A stretch of 64,000 bases of DNA from Sphingobacterium sp. N143 (GCF_030325625.1 NZ_JACAIS010000006.1:274339-338338); one strand, 5' to 3'; counted from the stretch's first letter, positions 50,948-60,371 are shown. Program-made: numbers and translations. The notes: generated by a model from the sequence alone, not told the origin.

Positions 50948-51394
50948 CTATTTATACGAATTAATCGATTTGGACACTTTCCAGTTATTACCTTCACGCA
51001 CCAACGTCACAAGATCAGTCTTGGTGAAATCTTCAAATTTCAACGTTACTTTAGCAACCATATAGTCCGCTGACTCTTCGATGATGTCAGTATTTACTGT
51101 ACAGTTTAGCTTCTCCCCTTTTTGCTTTTTCAAGGACTTGATCACAGCACTTCGGCTGTTGGACTGTGCATTGGAAGCTTGGATCTTTTGGTTGAAATCT
51201 TCGGCAAATAATTGCTCTATTCCTGCTGACTCTCCTTCGGTAGTGACCGCAACATAATGGTCCAGTGCGAAGTCTGCGGTGGAAAGATTAACGTTTGCTT
51301 TTGCTGATTTGGAACCTGGTCCTTCAGCGGCCATAGCGAAAGTGGATACTGCGATTAAGGCTGCTGCTGCGAATGTTTTTACTAGAGTTTTCAT
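50948..51394 (-). CDS. Secreted NTF2-like small protein, copy A
   Basis: This 148-residue protein has a clear signal peptide (MKTLVKTFAAAALIAVSTFA, cleavage near AMA-AE). The mature domain is NTF2/lumazine-binding-like: ALDHYVAVTTEGESAGIEQL, then FAEDFNQKIQASN, and C-terminal strands DLVTLVREGNNWKVSKSIN. Its function is unknown. A nearly identical paralogue is encoded 1.6 kb away on the same strand. A -7 element TAATTTTG lies upstream at 51442-51449 (minus strand) in sequence shared by both copies. Confidence 0.75.
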   Translation of the reverse strand: MKTLVKTFAAAALIAVSTFAMAAEGPGSKSAKANVNLSTADFALDHYVAVTTEGESAGIEQLFAEDFNQKIQASNAQSNSRSAVIKSLKKQKGEKLNCTVNTDIIEESADYMVAKVTLKFEDFTKTDLVTLVREGNNWKVSKSINSYK

Positions 51395-51605
51395 AATGTC
51401 TTTTTTTATTGTGTTAGTATTGTTGTTCTTATTTGTTGACTCAAAATTACTTCACAATATGCCCCTGGCCTATGGGCTTTAGACCAACGATCGGGAAAAC
51501 TCGGTGAATGGCGGAAATGGGGAGGTGAAACACTTAACAATAAAACCGTCGAATTTTCGATAATCGATTATATCAATTATCTTTAATATCACAAGCACTC
51601 GACAG

Positions 51606-52178
51606 ATGATTGAAACTTCATATCAAGAGTATAAAATAACAATCCTTGAGGATGACCAATACGAAATTGAATCGTCAGATAATCTGAGAGAATATGATCA
51701 GGTATACTTTGACAGTTCAATAGGTAGATATAAAGTATCGGCGCAGCTAGCAATATTAATTAGTTTGAATAATGAAGAAATTGGCAGCACGATCATTTGT
51801 GGTACAGGTCCTTATGCTGGTTTAACTGAAAGGACATTCCTAATAGAAGACGATCATTTATACATCTGCTTCACAGATGATTTATACTGTTTTAGCATTC
51901 CAAATTTGTCACTAACCTGGAAGAATCAGATTGACGACTGCGTTAACTTTGGACTACAAAAAATAGAAAATGACTTATTAGTACATGGTGAAATTGAGAT
52001 TATAAGACTCACCAAAGCTGGCGATATTATTTGGAGATTTGCTGGAATTAATATCTGGGTAAATATTGATGGCCACAAAGAAGTGACAGTACTGCCGAAA
52101 AGCATAAAACTGGTCGACTTCGAATCGAATTGTTATGAACTAGATTTTGATGGTAATATCATTTCTCAGAATTTATAG
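51606..52178 (+). CDS. Uncharacterised beta-rich protein, immunity-like
   Basis: This soluble 190-residue protein is acidic and rich in beta-type segments (HLYICFTDDLYCFSIPNLSL and NFGLQKIENDLLVHGEIEII). It has no signal peptide or recognised motif. In style it resembles the protein encoded at 3004-3531, and both may be immunity-type proteins. It lies between the two copies of the NTF2-like gene, on the opposite strand, and so inside the duplicated locus. Confidence 0.5.
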   Translation: MIETSYQEYKITILEDDQYEIESSDNLREYDQVYFDSSIGRYKVSAQLAILISLNNEEIGSTIICGTGPYAGLTERTFLIEDDHLYICFTDDLYCFSIPNLSLTWKNQIDDCVNFGLQKIENDLLVHGEIEIIRLTKAGDIIWRFAGINIWVNIDGHKEVTVLPKSIKLVDFESNCYELDFDGNIISQNL

Positions 52179-52560
52179 GGAGTTTAGGATTTTTCATCGG
52201 TTCTAATGACGGATTTGTTCTTGTAAGATATACTTCAATAGTCCTATTGAATTTATAAAAAAATTCACTCCAATAAAACTATTTCGAAATGACTACTGTT
52301 CTTATAATACAAAACGGCTACAAGCTACCTTTCTTTCGAAAGGTTCAACATAAAAATTGGCGTCGTACAGTGAAAATCCAATTGTCTTCAAAAACATTGG
52401 ATGACGAAACAAAAAAGAGGAAACGATAGGAAACATAAAAATTACTGTACAATTAAACGCTAAGAGAAAGGGTCTGATTTACATCAGGCCCTTTTGACGT
52501 AAAAAAGCCACGTCTCACGACATGGCCTTACAACATTTATATATTTATTTGAGATGGCTC
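52179..52560. other. Intergenic region with two hairpins
   Basis: A 46-codon plus-strand frame (52289-52429, basic, MTTVLIIQNGYKLPFFRKVQ onward) ends just before a strong terminator. It might be a small gene, but coding support is weak. Two hairpins follow, at 52467-52495 and 52507-52526. Confidence 0.35.
52467..52495 (+). terminator. Hairpin terminator
   Basis: AAAGGGTCTGAT pairs with ATCAGGCCCTTT (one G-T wobble) around TTAC and is followed by T residues. It would stop transcription coming from the left. Confidence 0.65.
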
Positions 52561-53007
52561 TTATTTATACGAATTGATCGATGTGGATACTTTCCAGTTA
52601 CTACCTTCACGTACCAAAGTCACAAGGTCTACTTTGCTGAAATTTTCAAATTTCATTGTTACTTTGGCTACCATATAATCTGCAGACTCTTCGATGATCT
52701 GTGTGCTGACCTCACAGTTCAGCTGCTCTCCTTTTTGTTTTTTCAGAGATTTAACCACCGCCTCACGGCTATAAGACTGTACATTGGAAGCTTGGATGTT
52801 TTGGCTGAAATCTTCTGCAAATAATTGCTCCACTCCTGCTGACTCGCCCTCGGTAGTGACCGCAACATAATGCTCCAGTGCGAAGTCTGCTGTGGAAAGG
52901 TTAACGTTGGCTTTTGCTGATTTGGAACCTGGTCCTTCAGCAGCCATAGCGAATGTGGATACGGCGATTAAAGCTGCTGCTGCTAATGTTTTTACTAGAG
53001 TTTTCAT
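52561..53007 (-). CDS. Secreted NTF2-like small protein, copy B
   Basis: This is a 148-residue paralogue of the protein encoded at 50948, with the same signal peptide (MKTLVKTLAAAALIAVSTFA) and only scattered substitutions, for example ALEHYVAVTTEGESAGVEQL and DLVTLVREGSNWKVSTSIN. Similarity continues upstream through the promoter (-7 element TAGTTTTG at 53056-53063) for about 140 bases and downstream to the hairpin, showing a recent segmental duplication. Its function is unknown. Confidence 0.75.
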   Translation of the reverse strand: MKTLVKTLAAAALIAVSTFAMAAEGPGSKSAKANVNLSTADFALEHYVAVTTEGESAGVEQLFAEDFSQNIQASNVQSYSREAVVKSLKKQKGEQLNCEVSTQIIEESADYMVAKVTMKFENFSKVDLVTLVREGSNWKVSTSINSYK

Positions 53008-53549
53008 AATGTCTTTATTTTATAGTGTTAGTTTTTTAGTTCTTATTTGTTGACTCAAAACTACGACACAATACGCCCCTAGCCTATGGGCTTTAGACTA
53101 ACGATCAGGAAAACTCGGTGAATGGAGGGAATGGGGAGGTGAAAACAAAAAACACTTTGCGCCAGAAAACTTTTTCCGAGGAACGTATATCACGGATACG
53201 ATCCAATAACTCATCAAAGTAATTACGTACGGCCTGCTTCAGTAACTCACCATTCATGGTAAAGCCTTTGACAATATACTCACACAAACGTCCCCTACCC
53301 CATTGTCGAAACTTGGTGCCCCGATAATTCTTGATACGATAGCCGACAGAGATAATGACATCAAGGTTATAATAATTTGTAAGCTTAGTAGAAAATCGGA
53401 AATTCCGATTTTTCTCTTTATTTCATCTATCTAGAGCATTAGTAAAGTACTGTTCTGTCCTTCGTTCACAAAATTTAAATGTTCATGAAACATGAATATA
53501 AGGTAAAAAATGAACGATCCAAGATTTCAAAAAACATTATCGCCTTTTT
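53008..53549. other. Duplicated upstream flank and RhuM remnant
   Basis: The first 140 bases match the upstream region of copy A. A RhuM gene remnant follows, and then about 130 bases with a small TTCATG-CATGAA dyad near 53480. Confidence 0.5.
53147..53422 (-). pseudogene. RhuM-family remnant
   Basis: A stop-free frame without a start codon reads NRNFRFSTKLTNYYNLDVII, SVGYRIKNYRGTKFRQWGRG, EYIVKGFTMNGELLKQAVRN and YFDELLDRIRDIRSSEKVFW. These are signature segments of the RhuM family (virulence RhuM/Fic-associated proteins). The homology ends at FWRKV, where the frame runs into the flank of the NTF2-like duplication; the normal continuation is missing. Both ends are lost, so this is a relic. 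Confidence 0.65.
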
Positions 53550-53849
53550 CTAATCGTCTATAGCTGTGGAATGAAAGTCCTCCAGTTCAGCTATATGATA
53601 CTGTAAGTCCACTAACATGTCTTGATGAGGCTTAGCATATTTTTTATAAGTATAGATGTGCAAAAAACAGAAAACTACTCCGAGGACAACAAACCGAAAT
53701 AGTACTGCTGTATTAAATATTGAGACTAGATTAAAAGTTTCAATATTTTTTATTGTAAGTGCTGTTGTCAATAAAATGCAGAGGGTAATTCCTGCTAAGT
53801 TATAATTTTGCCTTTTTAAATGTGTTAATATTGCTGTTAAGCAGAGCAT
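53550..53849 (-). CDS. Small membrane protein, unknown function
   Basis: This 99-residue protein has three hydrophobic segments (LAGITLCILLTTALTI, FNTAVLFRFVVLGVVFCFLH and a shorter one near the start) and a polar acidic C-terminus (LQYHIAELEDFHSTAIDD). No family is recognised. It is divergent from the gene at 54003. Confidence 0.45.
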   Translation of the reverse strand: MLCLTAILTHLKRQNYNLAGITLCILLTTALTIKNIETFNLVSIFNTAVLFRFVVLGVVFCFLHIYTYKKYAKPHQDMLVDLQYHIAELEDFHSTAIDD

Positions 53850-54002
53850 TTTGCTCCCCTTAACAGCAATTGCCTGACAAAATTATCCATCACCTGTGCG
53901 AGGGATGTGCACAGGCGATCGTGGCATGATGTTCTTCAATTTTCGAAAAGATTTACTAAGTTTATAACTTAACCTATCTTACAACGTAAATAATTATTAA
54001 CA

Positions 54003-54413
54003 ATGACAAAAGAAGAAATAAATCATCTATGCCAGGAACTTGAGCATATCAACAAAAATTTCGAGGAAAAATCCTATCCAGGTAATGCACCTCTACTCAA
54101 ACAAGATTTTAATATACAATCACTAAATACGCCGAATCACTATCTCAAAGTGATGGACGAAATGAATGATATGCTACGCAAATCACGCGTGCTATTTTTA
54201 AATGCTGTGCTTGACAAAGTCTGTCTTGAAGAAGGTAAAGTCTATGACTTCGCAAAGCCCTTCCAAGCTGGCATGAGCTATTTTGCCGTCACAAGAAAAG
54301 AAGGAACTTTCTATCTCAAAGATGAGGACGGGGATTACCGCGAAATATTTAGCAGTGAGGAGTTTGTCAGTTTTATTGATGATCTATATTGGGAACTTTA
54401 TGAGGAAGAGTGA
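54003..54413 (+). CDS. Uncharacterised 136-aa soluble protein
   Basis: This is an acidic soluble protein with an N-terminal helix (MTKEEINHLCQELEHINKNF) and a compact C-terminal part containing GMSYFAVTRKEGTFYLKDED and FIDDLYWELYEEE. No motif is recognised; a small immunity or adaptor protein is possible. It is convergent with the DUF262 operon and separated from it by a strong hairpin. Confidence 0.5.
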   Translation: MTKEEINHLCQELEHINKNFEEKSYPGNAPLLKQDFNIQSLNTPNHYLKVMDEMNDMLRKSRVLFLNAVLDKVCLEEGKVYDFAKPFQAGMSYFAVTRKEGTFYLKDEDGDYREIFSSEEFVSFIDDLYWELYEEE

Positions 54414-54435
54414 TTTATTTTTCAAAACCAAGATA

Positions 54436-54467
54436 TCCACAGGCGGATATAAAAATCCGCCTGTGGA
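54436..54467. terminator. Bidirectional terminator
   Basis: TCCACAGGCGGAT and ATCCGCCTGTGGA form a perfect 13-bp GC-rich stem around ATAAAA. It separates convergent transcripts. Confidence 0.75.
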
Positions 54468-54486
54468 GCTGATATGATACATATCA

Positions 54487-56868
54487 TTAAATTAGTTCTT
54501 CCAATTTTACGGGTAACTTATCTTTTGTATATAAATTAAAATCTCTTATGCAATCTAAATACACATTTTCTATTTCATACACATTTTCTATTTCGAGTTC
54601 ATCAACGATATTATATTGGTTATTTTCCTCCTGTAAAATTTCAAAACAGAATAAACTTGAATGCCTATCAAACCTGAGGAAAAGGCCAGAAGTCACAAAA
54701 TAAATTCGAGAATCTCGCTCGCCCGAATTAGCAGAAAAATATTTAATTAAATCGCCACCAAACTTCTTTTCGAGCTGTTTAAACAACACCCAAGTTCTCA
54801 ACTCTCTATGATTACCACTCAATTTAGTTTTATCAAGTAATCGTACAAAATTCCCATCACCTAACCAATTGATCAGACGCTGACCACATTGATCAATCAA
54901 CGATCCATCTTCTAAAATATATCTTCGCCAGTCATTTACTTTTTTTATATGAGTACTAATAATATCCTTTAAATCTTCAGTTTCACATTCACTGCTATTT
55001 AAGATATTTAAAATTCCAGAGTCTCCGCCACTGAAAACTTGACGCCAGTTTTCATCTCTCTCCCTTGCAGAATTATAGGAACTTTTACAAAAGGAATATC
55101 TGTAGCTCCCTTTATCTGGCATCCACTTATCACCAAATACCAACAAAACCTGCTGTAAAATCTTACTTTCAAGATGCTCTTTAGAAAACAATTTTTCAAA
55201 TCGTTCCCAGAATCGTTGGAACGTATTAAGCTCAAATTCTCCGTTTCCGTTTCTTGACCAGTTTATAAGAAAATCGATCTGCCCATAGAGATAAAAATGA
55301 TTCTCAGCTTTTTCGAATGCCTTAATATTTTCGGTATCGGTATTTTCCAGATGAAATTTGTGAAACTCCTCTCTTACCTGTTTTTCTGAGAAAAAATCTA
55401 TCCATTTTTCATTATCAGTGTAAAGTCTTTGATCACCTGATAGAAAGTCATGTGTAGCCTTAATTGAATGTATAAATCTCGGAAAATCGTCAATCCGGGT
55501 ATTATAAACGATATTTCGAAATATCCTTACCCATTTTTTAAATTCCAATCTGTTAAAAGATGATCTGCGGACCATTAACAAAAAGGCAGCATAAATAAAG
55601 GTTCTGTGTAAAAGAGACTCGATAACATGTATATCAATTACAACCTTTCGAAACTCCCCCTCACTGGTAAATGTACTATTCCATAGGTCAGATATATCAA
55701 GCAAAGATTCGCTTTCATTCGCTAGCTCTTCTAGTAAAGAAAACAGAAAAGATATATTTTCTTCAGTTATTAATTCGTTCTCTTCAAAAAATTTTAATGA
55801 CAAAAATGTGTCTGAGTTTAATTTATCAAATTTTAGTTTTTTATCTTTTTCTTCTTCATCTGAAAAAACAATAGCATAACTTAAAACGCTTCTGATAAAA
55901 CTATACATCAATTGATCCGACTTAAGCTGATCTTGTTCCCAAAAGATATTGTACCAGTCCTGATCTAACTTATCTTTCCAATTGGTAAAACAGGATTGTT
56001 CTTTCAAACATTTATTTTTCTCCAATAACGCATCTACTTTCCCTACAAACCACGATTTAAAGTTGTCGTAGTCACTCAAACTCTTACCTGTTGAGTTCAT
56101 TTTCAAATAAATATCATCAGTTATACCCTGCTCGTTCAGATCCAGAAAGTCAAATTTAATTTTAGGAGAAACAAATAAATTGTGATGGGCTAATTGGAGA
56201 CTTTCATCTTTGTTTTCAAGGCTAGCAAATCTATCTTCTATCTCCCGGAGCATAACCAGCATCCCTTCGACAGTAGGATCTTTAAGCCAGCTAATTAAAA
56301 ACCAGCTTGCATCTTTAATAGCGTCATCAATGGCGAGCTCTTGGGATAAAGATTTCGCATTTTCAACCAATTTTGAAAGGAAAACATCGGAAGATTTTCT
56401 GGTTTTATAAGTAAGCTTACCTTCCAGTAGTGAGATTTGCTCCGGACGGAATTTTAACGCTACATAAAGGTGTAACAGAAACAGGGTTGTAAGCCGCTGT
56501 TGCCCATCTAGAGGAATAAATAGATCTTTCTTTAAATCTCCATGATCTTTAATAGTATAGGAAATCTGGAACTCTTCAGGGCTGGAATATTTAGCGATCG
56601 TTGCGAGTAAAGCATTAAGATTTTTCTTCGCAACTTCTCGATCATATTTTCCAAACTCCTCATCAGCATAACCGTAAACAAAGTCCAGTGGCAATATTTT
56701 CTCGGTGTGTGTTGAAATATGACAAATTAAATCTTCTACAAAATTCTCCCTGATTTCTTTTACTGTATCATTTTTTCGTCCCTGTACATAATCGCGTTGT
56801 AGAATAGGGATTTGAATTTTGAACTTCGTGATGATATTTACAAAAGAAAGCTGATTATCGTTATTCAT
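54487..56868 (-). CDS. DUF262-family protein B (GmrS-like, no HNH part)
   Basis: This 793-residue protein has an N-terminal DUF262 domain. IPILQRDYVQGRKNDTVKEI (about 20-39) corresponds to the family's YQRxYxW region, and FIPLDGQQRLTTLFLLHLYV contains the nucleotide-binding DGQQR (121-125). The central and C-terminal parts are long and helical, and no LEHIxPQ (DUF1524) motif is found. The C-terminus has a tandem EIENVY repeat. Its start overlaps the end of protein A by eight bases, so the two are translationally coupled. DUF262 proteins act in type IV restriction and other anti-phage systems. Confidence 0.75.
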   Translation of the reverse strand: MNNDNQLSFVNIITKFKIQIPILQRDYVQGRKNDTVKEIRENFVEDLICHISTHTEKILPLDFVYGYADEEFGKYDREVAKKNLNALLATIAKYSSPEEFQISYTIKDHGDLKKDLFIPLDGQQRLTTLFLLHLYVALKFRPEQISLLEGKLTYKTRKSSDVFLSKLVENAKSLSQELAIDDAIKDASWFLISWLKDPTVEGMLVMLREIEDRFASLENKDESLQLAHHNLFVSPKIKFDFLDLNEQGITDDIYLKMNSTGKSLSDYDNFKSWFVGKVDALLEKNKCLKEQSCFTNWKDKLDQDWYNIFWEQDQLKSDQLMYSFIRSVLSYAIVFSDEEEKDKKLKFDKLNSDTFLSLKFFEENELITEENISFLFSLLEELANESESLLDISDLWNSTFTSEGEFRKVVIDIHVIESLLHRTFIYAAFLLMVRRSSFNRLEFKKWVRIFRNIVYNTRIDDFPRFIHSIKATHDFLSGDQRLYTDNEKWIDFFSEKQVREEFHKFHLENTDTENIKAFEKAENHFYLYGQIDFLINWSRNGNGEFELNTFQRFWERFEKLFSKEHLESKILQQVLLVFGDKWMPDKGSYRYSFCKSSYNSARERDENWRQVFSGGDSGILNILNSSECETEDLKDIISTHIKKVNDWRRYILEDGSLIDQCGQRLINWLGDGNFVRLLDKTKLSGNHRELRTWVLFKQLEKKFGGDLIKYFSANSGERDSRIYFVTSGLFLRFDRHSSLFCFEILQEENNQYNIVDELEIENVYEIENVYLDCIRDFNLYTKDKLPVKLEELI
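54560..54595. repeat. 18-bp tandem repeat inside the DUF262 gene
   Basis: Two adjacent 18-bp units (TACACATTTTCTATTTCR) encode two copies of EIENVY in the C-terminal part of protein B. Confidence 0.6.
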
Positions 56869-58693
56869 AGGACAAGTAAGGTGCTAAAGTGTTCTTAATA
56901 TCTTTTTCATAAAATTCGCTATCTGTAACACTCCAGTATTCAAGCTGAATACCCATAGGATCTGTTATCATTGTTTTGCTGAAAACGTTTAAAGTCCCTA
57001 AAGGCAAATACGTTTTTTCATTGTCTACACTTTCGGGATCATTCATTTGAAGTACTAAAGCGCGCTTTTCTTTGAAAGACCCATTGCTCAATTTTGAATT
57101 GGTTACCTTATCTAATAAAGCGAGGTTCTGAATCCCATGGACAGGAAATTCCTCTTCAAACGTATCTTCTAAAGCACTCAACTGTTTTAAAATAGGGGCT
57201 GGGATCTTATCCGTCTGCCTGACCGGCTTCAAACTATGACATAATTCATCATAATTGATCTCACTAAAGTCATATTGATCAGCATCTACTTTTATTATTA
57301 GCTGCTCATTATCTGTTATTTTATCAACAATAAGTGGTTTTATTTCCTTTAACCATTCAAGCCAATTCTCAGCAGTCTTTTCTTTTGGATTCTGAGGTTG
57401 GATATGTTCAAGTGACCATTCTTGCTCAACAAACTTTCCAAAGGAAAACTTCTGACCAGGATAGAATTTTTCGGTAAGTAAAATATTATAAAGTAATAAC
57501 ACCCCCGTACACCTACCATAGCGCCCCCTATCGTTCTGTTTTGAATAAAGAAGCTCCTTGATTTCGAATGATCGGAAATAGGCAGAAATCTCACCATCCA
57601 GCCATTCTTTGAATTTTAATTTAGATGTGATTTCACCGTTAGTATACTCCTCCAATATCCGTTCGAACGAATGAATATCCATATTCACAAGAAAGCCTAT
57701 ACGATGATAATAATACGTATCTTCAAACCACTCCTGAGCAATTCTATACTTATCGTAGATCAAAGACCAAGGCCTCAGATCTTCATCTTTACTCATTATA
57801 AAATAAGCTCCTAGATCCGACTCCAACCTGTTTTCGGTCACGATATCAAAAAGTTTACCAATCCGCACATCATAATGTTGGTTGTGACTATTGGTAATAA
57901 AGAACCAAAAATCAGGGTTTCTCAATGATTGCTCAATCTCGTCCCATTCATTTGCCAGATTTTGCTTTCTAAAATGCTTTACCTCAACATTATCAGCATT
58001 ATTTTCTATGTCCAGTATAAAAAGGGCCTTTATTAAATCAGCTCCCGTAAGCTTTATTTTGTTTTTGTTAATATTTGCAAAAAGCTTTTCGGCAGTAACA
58101 TTTAATAGCAACAAATCTACTTCATACCATATAAATTTTATTTGTGTCCTTATTTTGTCAACAATACTAGATATTGTAGCAATATCTAGCCTTTTCAGCT
58201 CGAAATGACAAGTACAATAACTTTGGAAGATGTGAAAATTATCTCTGTTCCGCTCCTCTTTTTCTAATGTCAGCTGGTTCCATAGAACGAGGACATGCTC
58301 GAGTGTTAAATCTTCCAATTCATGTCTTAATGCATTGTCATATAGTTTTTTCAAAAATATCTCACAAGACCGTGTTTCATAGGAAATATTAAAATCTTTG
58401 ATATCCAGTTCGCTCGTATAGCTCCGCAGACAGTGCATTAATATTTTAAAAGTTGTAAGACGTTGTTGACCATCGATAACTTCGTAAGTAGAAGCAGATA
58501 TTTTAGTCACAACAATAGGCTGCAAACAATAGACACTATTGGCACCGCATTCTAAAATATCTCCAATTAACGTTTTAATATTATCAATATCCCACCGGTA
58601 ACCTCTTTGGTAACTTTTGATTTCAAAATTATCAATACCGGCATTTAAAATCTCTACGATTGTATATAAATCTGTATCTAATTTTTTTGTCAT
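56861..58693 (-). CDS. DUF262/DUF1524 protein A (GmrSD-like)
   Basis: This 610-residue protein has the DUF262 motif YQRGYRW (28-34) and DGQQRLTTF (from 74), the NTPase-like centre of GmrS. Near residue 440 it has EQEWSLEHIQPQNPKEK, the His-containing motif of DUF1524 (GmrD, His-Me/HNH-type nuclease). It therefore looks like a complete one-chain GmrSD-type enzyme that could cleave modified phage DNA with NTP control. The ATG used removes 13 upstream residues that lack similarity. It is the first gene of a two-gene operon with a second DUF262 protein. Confidence 0.8.
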   Translation of the reverse strand: MTKKLDTDLYTIVEILNAGIDNFEIKSYQRGYRWDIDNIKTLIGDILECGANSVYCLQPIVVTKISASTYEVIDGQQRLTTFKILMHCLRSYTSELDIKDFNISYETRSCEIFLKKLYDNALRHELEDLTLEHVLVLWNQLTLEKEERNRDNFHIFQSYCTCHFELKRLDIATISSIVDKIRTQIKFIWYEVDLLLLNVTAEKLFANINKNKIKLTGADLIKALFILDIENNADNVEVKHFRKQNLANEWDEIEQSLRNPDFWFFITNSHNQHYDVRIGKLFDIVTENRLESDLGAYFIMSKDEDLRPWSLIYDKYRIAQEWFEDTYYYHRIGFLVNMDIHSFERILEEYTNGEITSKLKFKEWLDGEISAYFRSFEIKELLYSKQNDRGRYGRCTGVLLLYNILLTEKFYPGQKFSFGKFVEQEWSLEHIQPQNPKEKTAENWLEWLKEIKPLIVDKITDNEQLIIKVDADQYDFSEINYDELCHSLKPVRQTDKIPAPILKQLSALEDTFEEEFPVHGIQNLALLDKVTNSKLSNGSFKEKRALVLQMNDPESVDNEKTYLPLGTLNVFSKTMITDPMGIQLEYWSVTDSEFYEKDIKNTLAPYLSYE

Positions 58694-58853
58694 TTGTAAA
58701 TATTTAATCCTATATCGACCTTGCAAATCCATTTGAACAACGGTGCTTCATATTTTATTTCGGAAAAATTCTATCAGCAAAGTATATCTTAATTTTATAT
58801 GAATGGCAAACGTATGCCATTACAAAAACACCTCTCCTTCTTTCCAAGATTAG

Positions 58854-59075
58854 TTAAGAGATCTTTTTAATATCAAAATAGTTCCATATCGCATTGGGGC
58901 CACCCAACTTCAGCAGATCGATACCATATTTGCGCATAAAAGCTTCCTTAACATGGGGACAGCCATTGGCATATAATTCGGAATCGCGACAGGATACTTC
59001 CACTGTCATTCCTTTTTCCATGACGGTCAGATTCGCCGCCAGACGTGATTTTACAGTAATTAAAAATAGGCTCAT
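58854..59075 (-). CDS. Small conserved protein, unknown function
   Basis: This 73-residue protein begins MSLFLITVKSRLAANLTVME and contains FMRKYGIDLLKLGGPNAIWN before a short strand YFDIKKIS. The pattern recurs in small Bacteroidota proteins of unknown function. No signal peptide or catalytic motif is visible. It is an isolated gene between the DUF262 operon and another small frame on the same strand. Confidence 0.5.
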   Translation of the reverse strand: MSLFLITVKSRLAANLTVMEKGMTVEVSCRDSELYANGCPHVKEAFMRKYGIDLLKLGGPNAIWNYFDIKKIS

Positions 59076-59214
59076 GAGAATAATATGATTGTGTTAAATT
59101 AATAAATATTTGCGTAGTTAAAAAGCAATTTCACTCGTTGTACAATAAAATAGCGTAACGATTTTATTGAACCTCGTCAAATATATCCGGCTATAACGCC
59201 AAAGTAGGTCGCTA

Positions 59215-59427
59215 TCAGAGATTAACGAACAAACAAGATCTTTCAGGCAATCTGGGATTGACGAAGTCGAGCGATACAGGGAGATCCAATTCCTCAAGAA
59301 TCAATTTGAGCCACAATTGCTCTATTTCTTCTCCTACTTCAGGAAGGGTCAAAAGACTATCCAAACGATTTAAATATCGGATCACCTTGTGGCTGTCCAA
59401 TACGGTGACGACCGAAATGACTGGCAT
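59215..59427 (-). CDS. Possible 70-aa protein
   Basis: An ATG frame of 70 codons (MPVISVVTVLDSHKVIRYLN, then a helical part with LTLPEVGEEIEQLWLKLILE) has balanced composition. An overlapping frame on the other strand is less protein-like. No family is recognised. Confidence 0.3.
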   Translation of the reverse strand: MPVISVVTVLDSHKVIRYLNRLDSLLTLPEVGEEIEQLWLKLILEELDLPVSLDFVNPRLPERSCLFVNL

Positions 59428-59621
59428 AAATCAAACCGTAATATCCACTTGCTTTTTGCGCGATCGTCTTTACACATTTTTTCACTATTCAACCTGAATC
59501 ATTGTGTTATTGACAATTTATGATACACGTGCCATAAATAATCTCTACCTATTTTTTTTATTTATATATCAATACAGTACACGTTATTTTATAACTTTAC
59601 GAGAGAAATTAATTTCTTTCA

Positions 59622-60371
59622 ATGGATAGTGACTTGAAATATATATTTGTTAAACCGGACAGCTCGCTCTATGACTTTGTCGATAGTTTTTGGCTTCTAC
59701 AGAATCAATCAAATATGGATAAGGAAGTGGTCATATTACCAGACGGTCGGATTGATTTGATAATTTCTGAATCTAAAACGGAACCGTTCCACATAACGCT
59801 TTTGGGACTTGAAACGCAATTCCACCAAGCTAAGATCATATCAAAACAACGAAATTTTGCAATAAGTTTCAAACCGCTTGCAGCGGAGTTTTTATTTTCT
59901 GATAAAATTGCCAACTTAAGAGATAAAGGTCTAAATTTACAAGAGGGCTTTTGGGATTTTCATAAAAATGATTTAAATGATTTCGGGGTATTTCAGAAAA
60001 AGGCTTCACAAAAAATTCAATCTCTTGTGACAGAAAGAATTGACGATAGAAAGCGTCAACTATTTGAATTAATATATGATTATAAAGGTGAATTGACAGT
60101 TCAGGAACTTTCTGAAAAAGTTTATTGGGATAGTCGACAAATCAATCGATATTTCAATCGACGATTTGGTGTTTCGTTAAAAACTTATTGTAATATTATT
60201 CGTTTTCGTTTTTCTTTTCAAAATATTAAAGAGGGAAAGTTATTTCCTGAACAGAAATTTGCAGATCAGTCTCACTTTATCAAGGAAATCAAAAAGCATT
60301 CAGGGGTTTCTCCGAAAGAGCTCAATAAAAATATAAAGGATCGCTTTTTACAATTTTCACTACTAAAGTAG
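59622..60371 (+). CDS. AraC-family transcriptional regulator
   Basis: This 249-residue regulator has an N-terminal domain beginning YIFVKPDSSLYDFVDSFWLL, typical of the group with a DUF6597-like sensor. The C-terminal AraC-type double helix-turn-helix (about 150-245) includes TVQELSEKVYWDSRQINRYF and FADQSHFIKEIKKHSGVSPK. It precedes the FAD monooxygenase/SnoaL operon by 240 bases in the same direction and is the likely regulator of that operon. Confidence 0.82.
   Translation: MDSDLKYIFVKPDSSLYDFVDSFWLLQNQSNMDKEVVILPDGRIDLIISESKTEPFHITLLGLETQFHQAKIISKQRNFAISFKPLAAEFLFSDKIANLRDKGLNLQEGFWDFHKNDLNDFGVFQKKASQKIQSLVTERIDDRKRQLFELIYDYKGELTVQELSEKVYWDSRQINRYFNRRFGVSLKTYCNIIRFRFSFQNIKEGKLFPEQKFADQSHFIKEIKKHSGVSPKELNKNIKDRFLQFSLLK

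Noticed and set aside
52289..52429. 46-codon basic frame before the terminator at 52467
   Set aside because: The terminator supports transcription, but the frame has no recognisable features; it is mentioned only in the intergenic entry.
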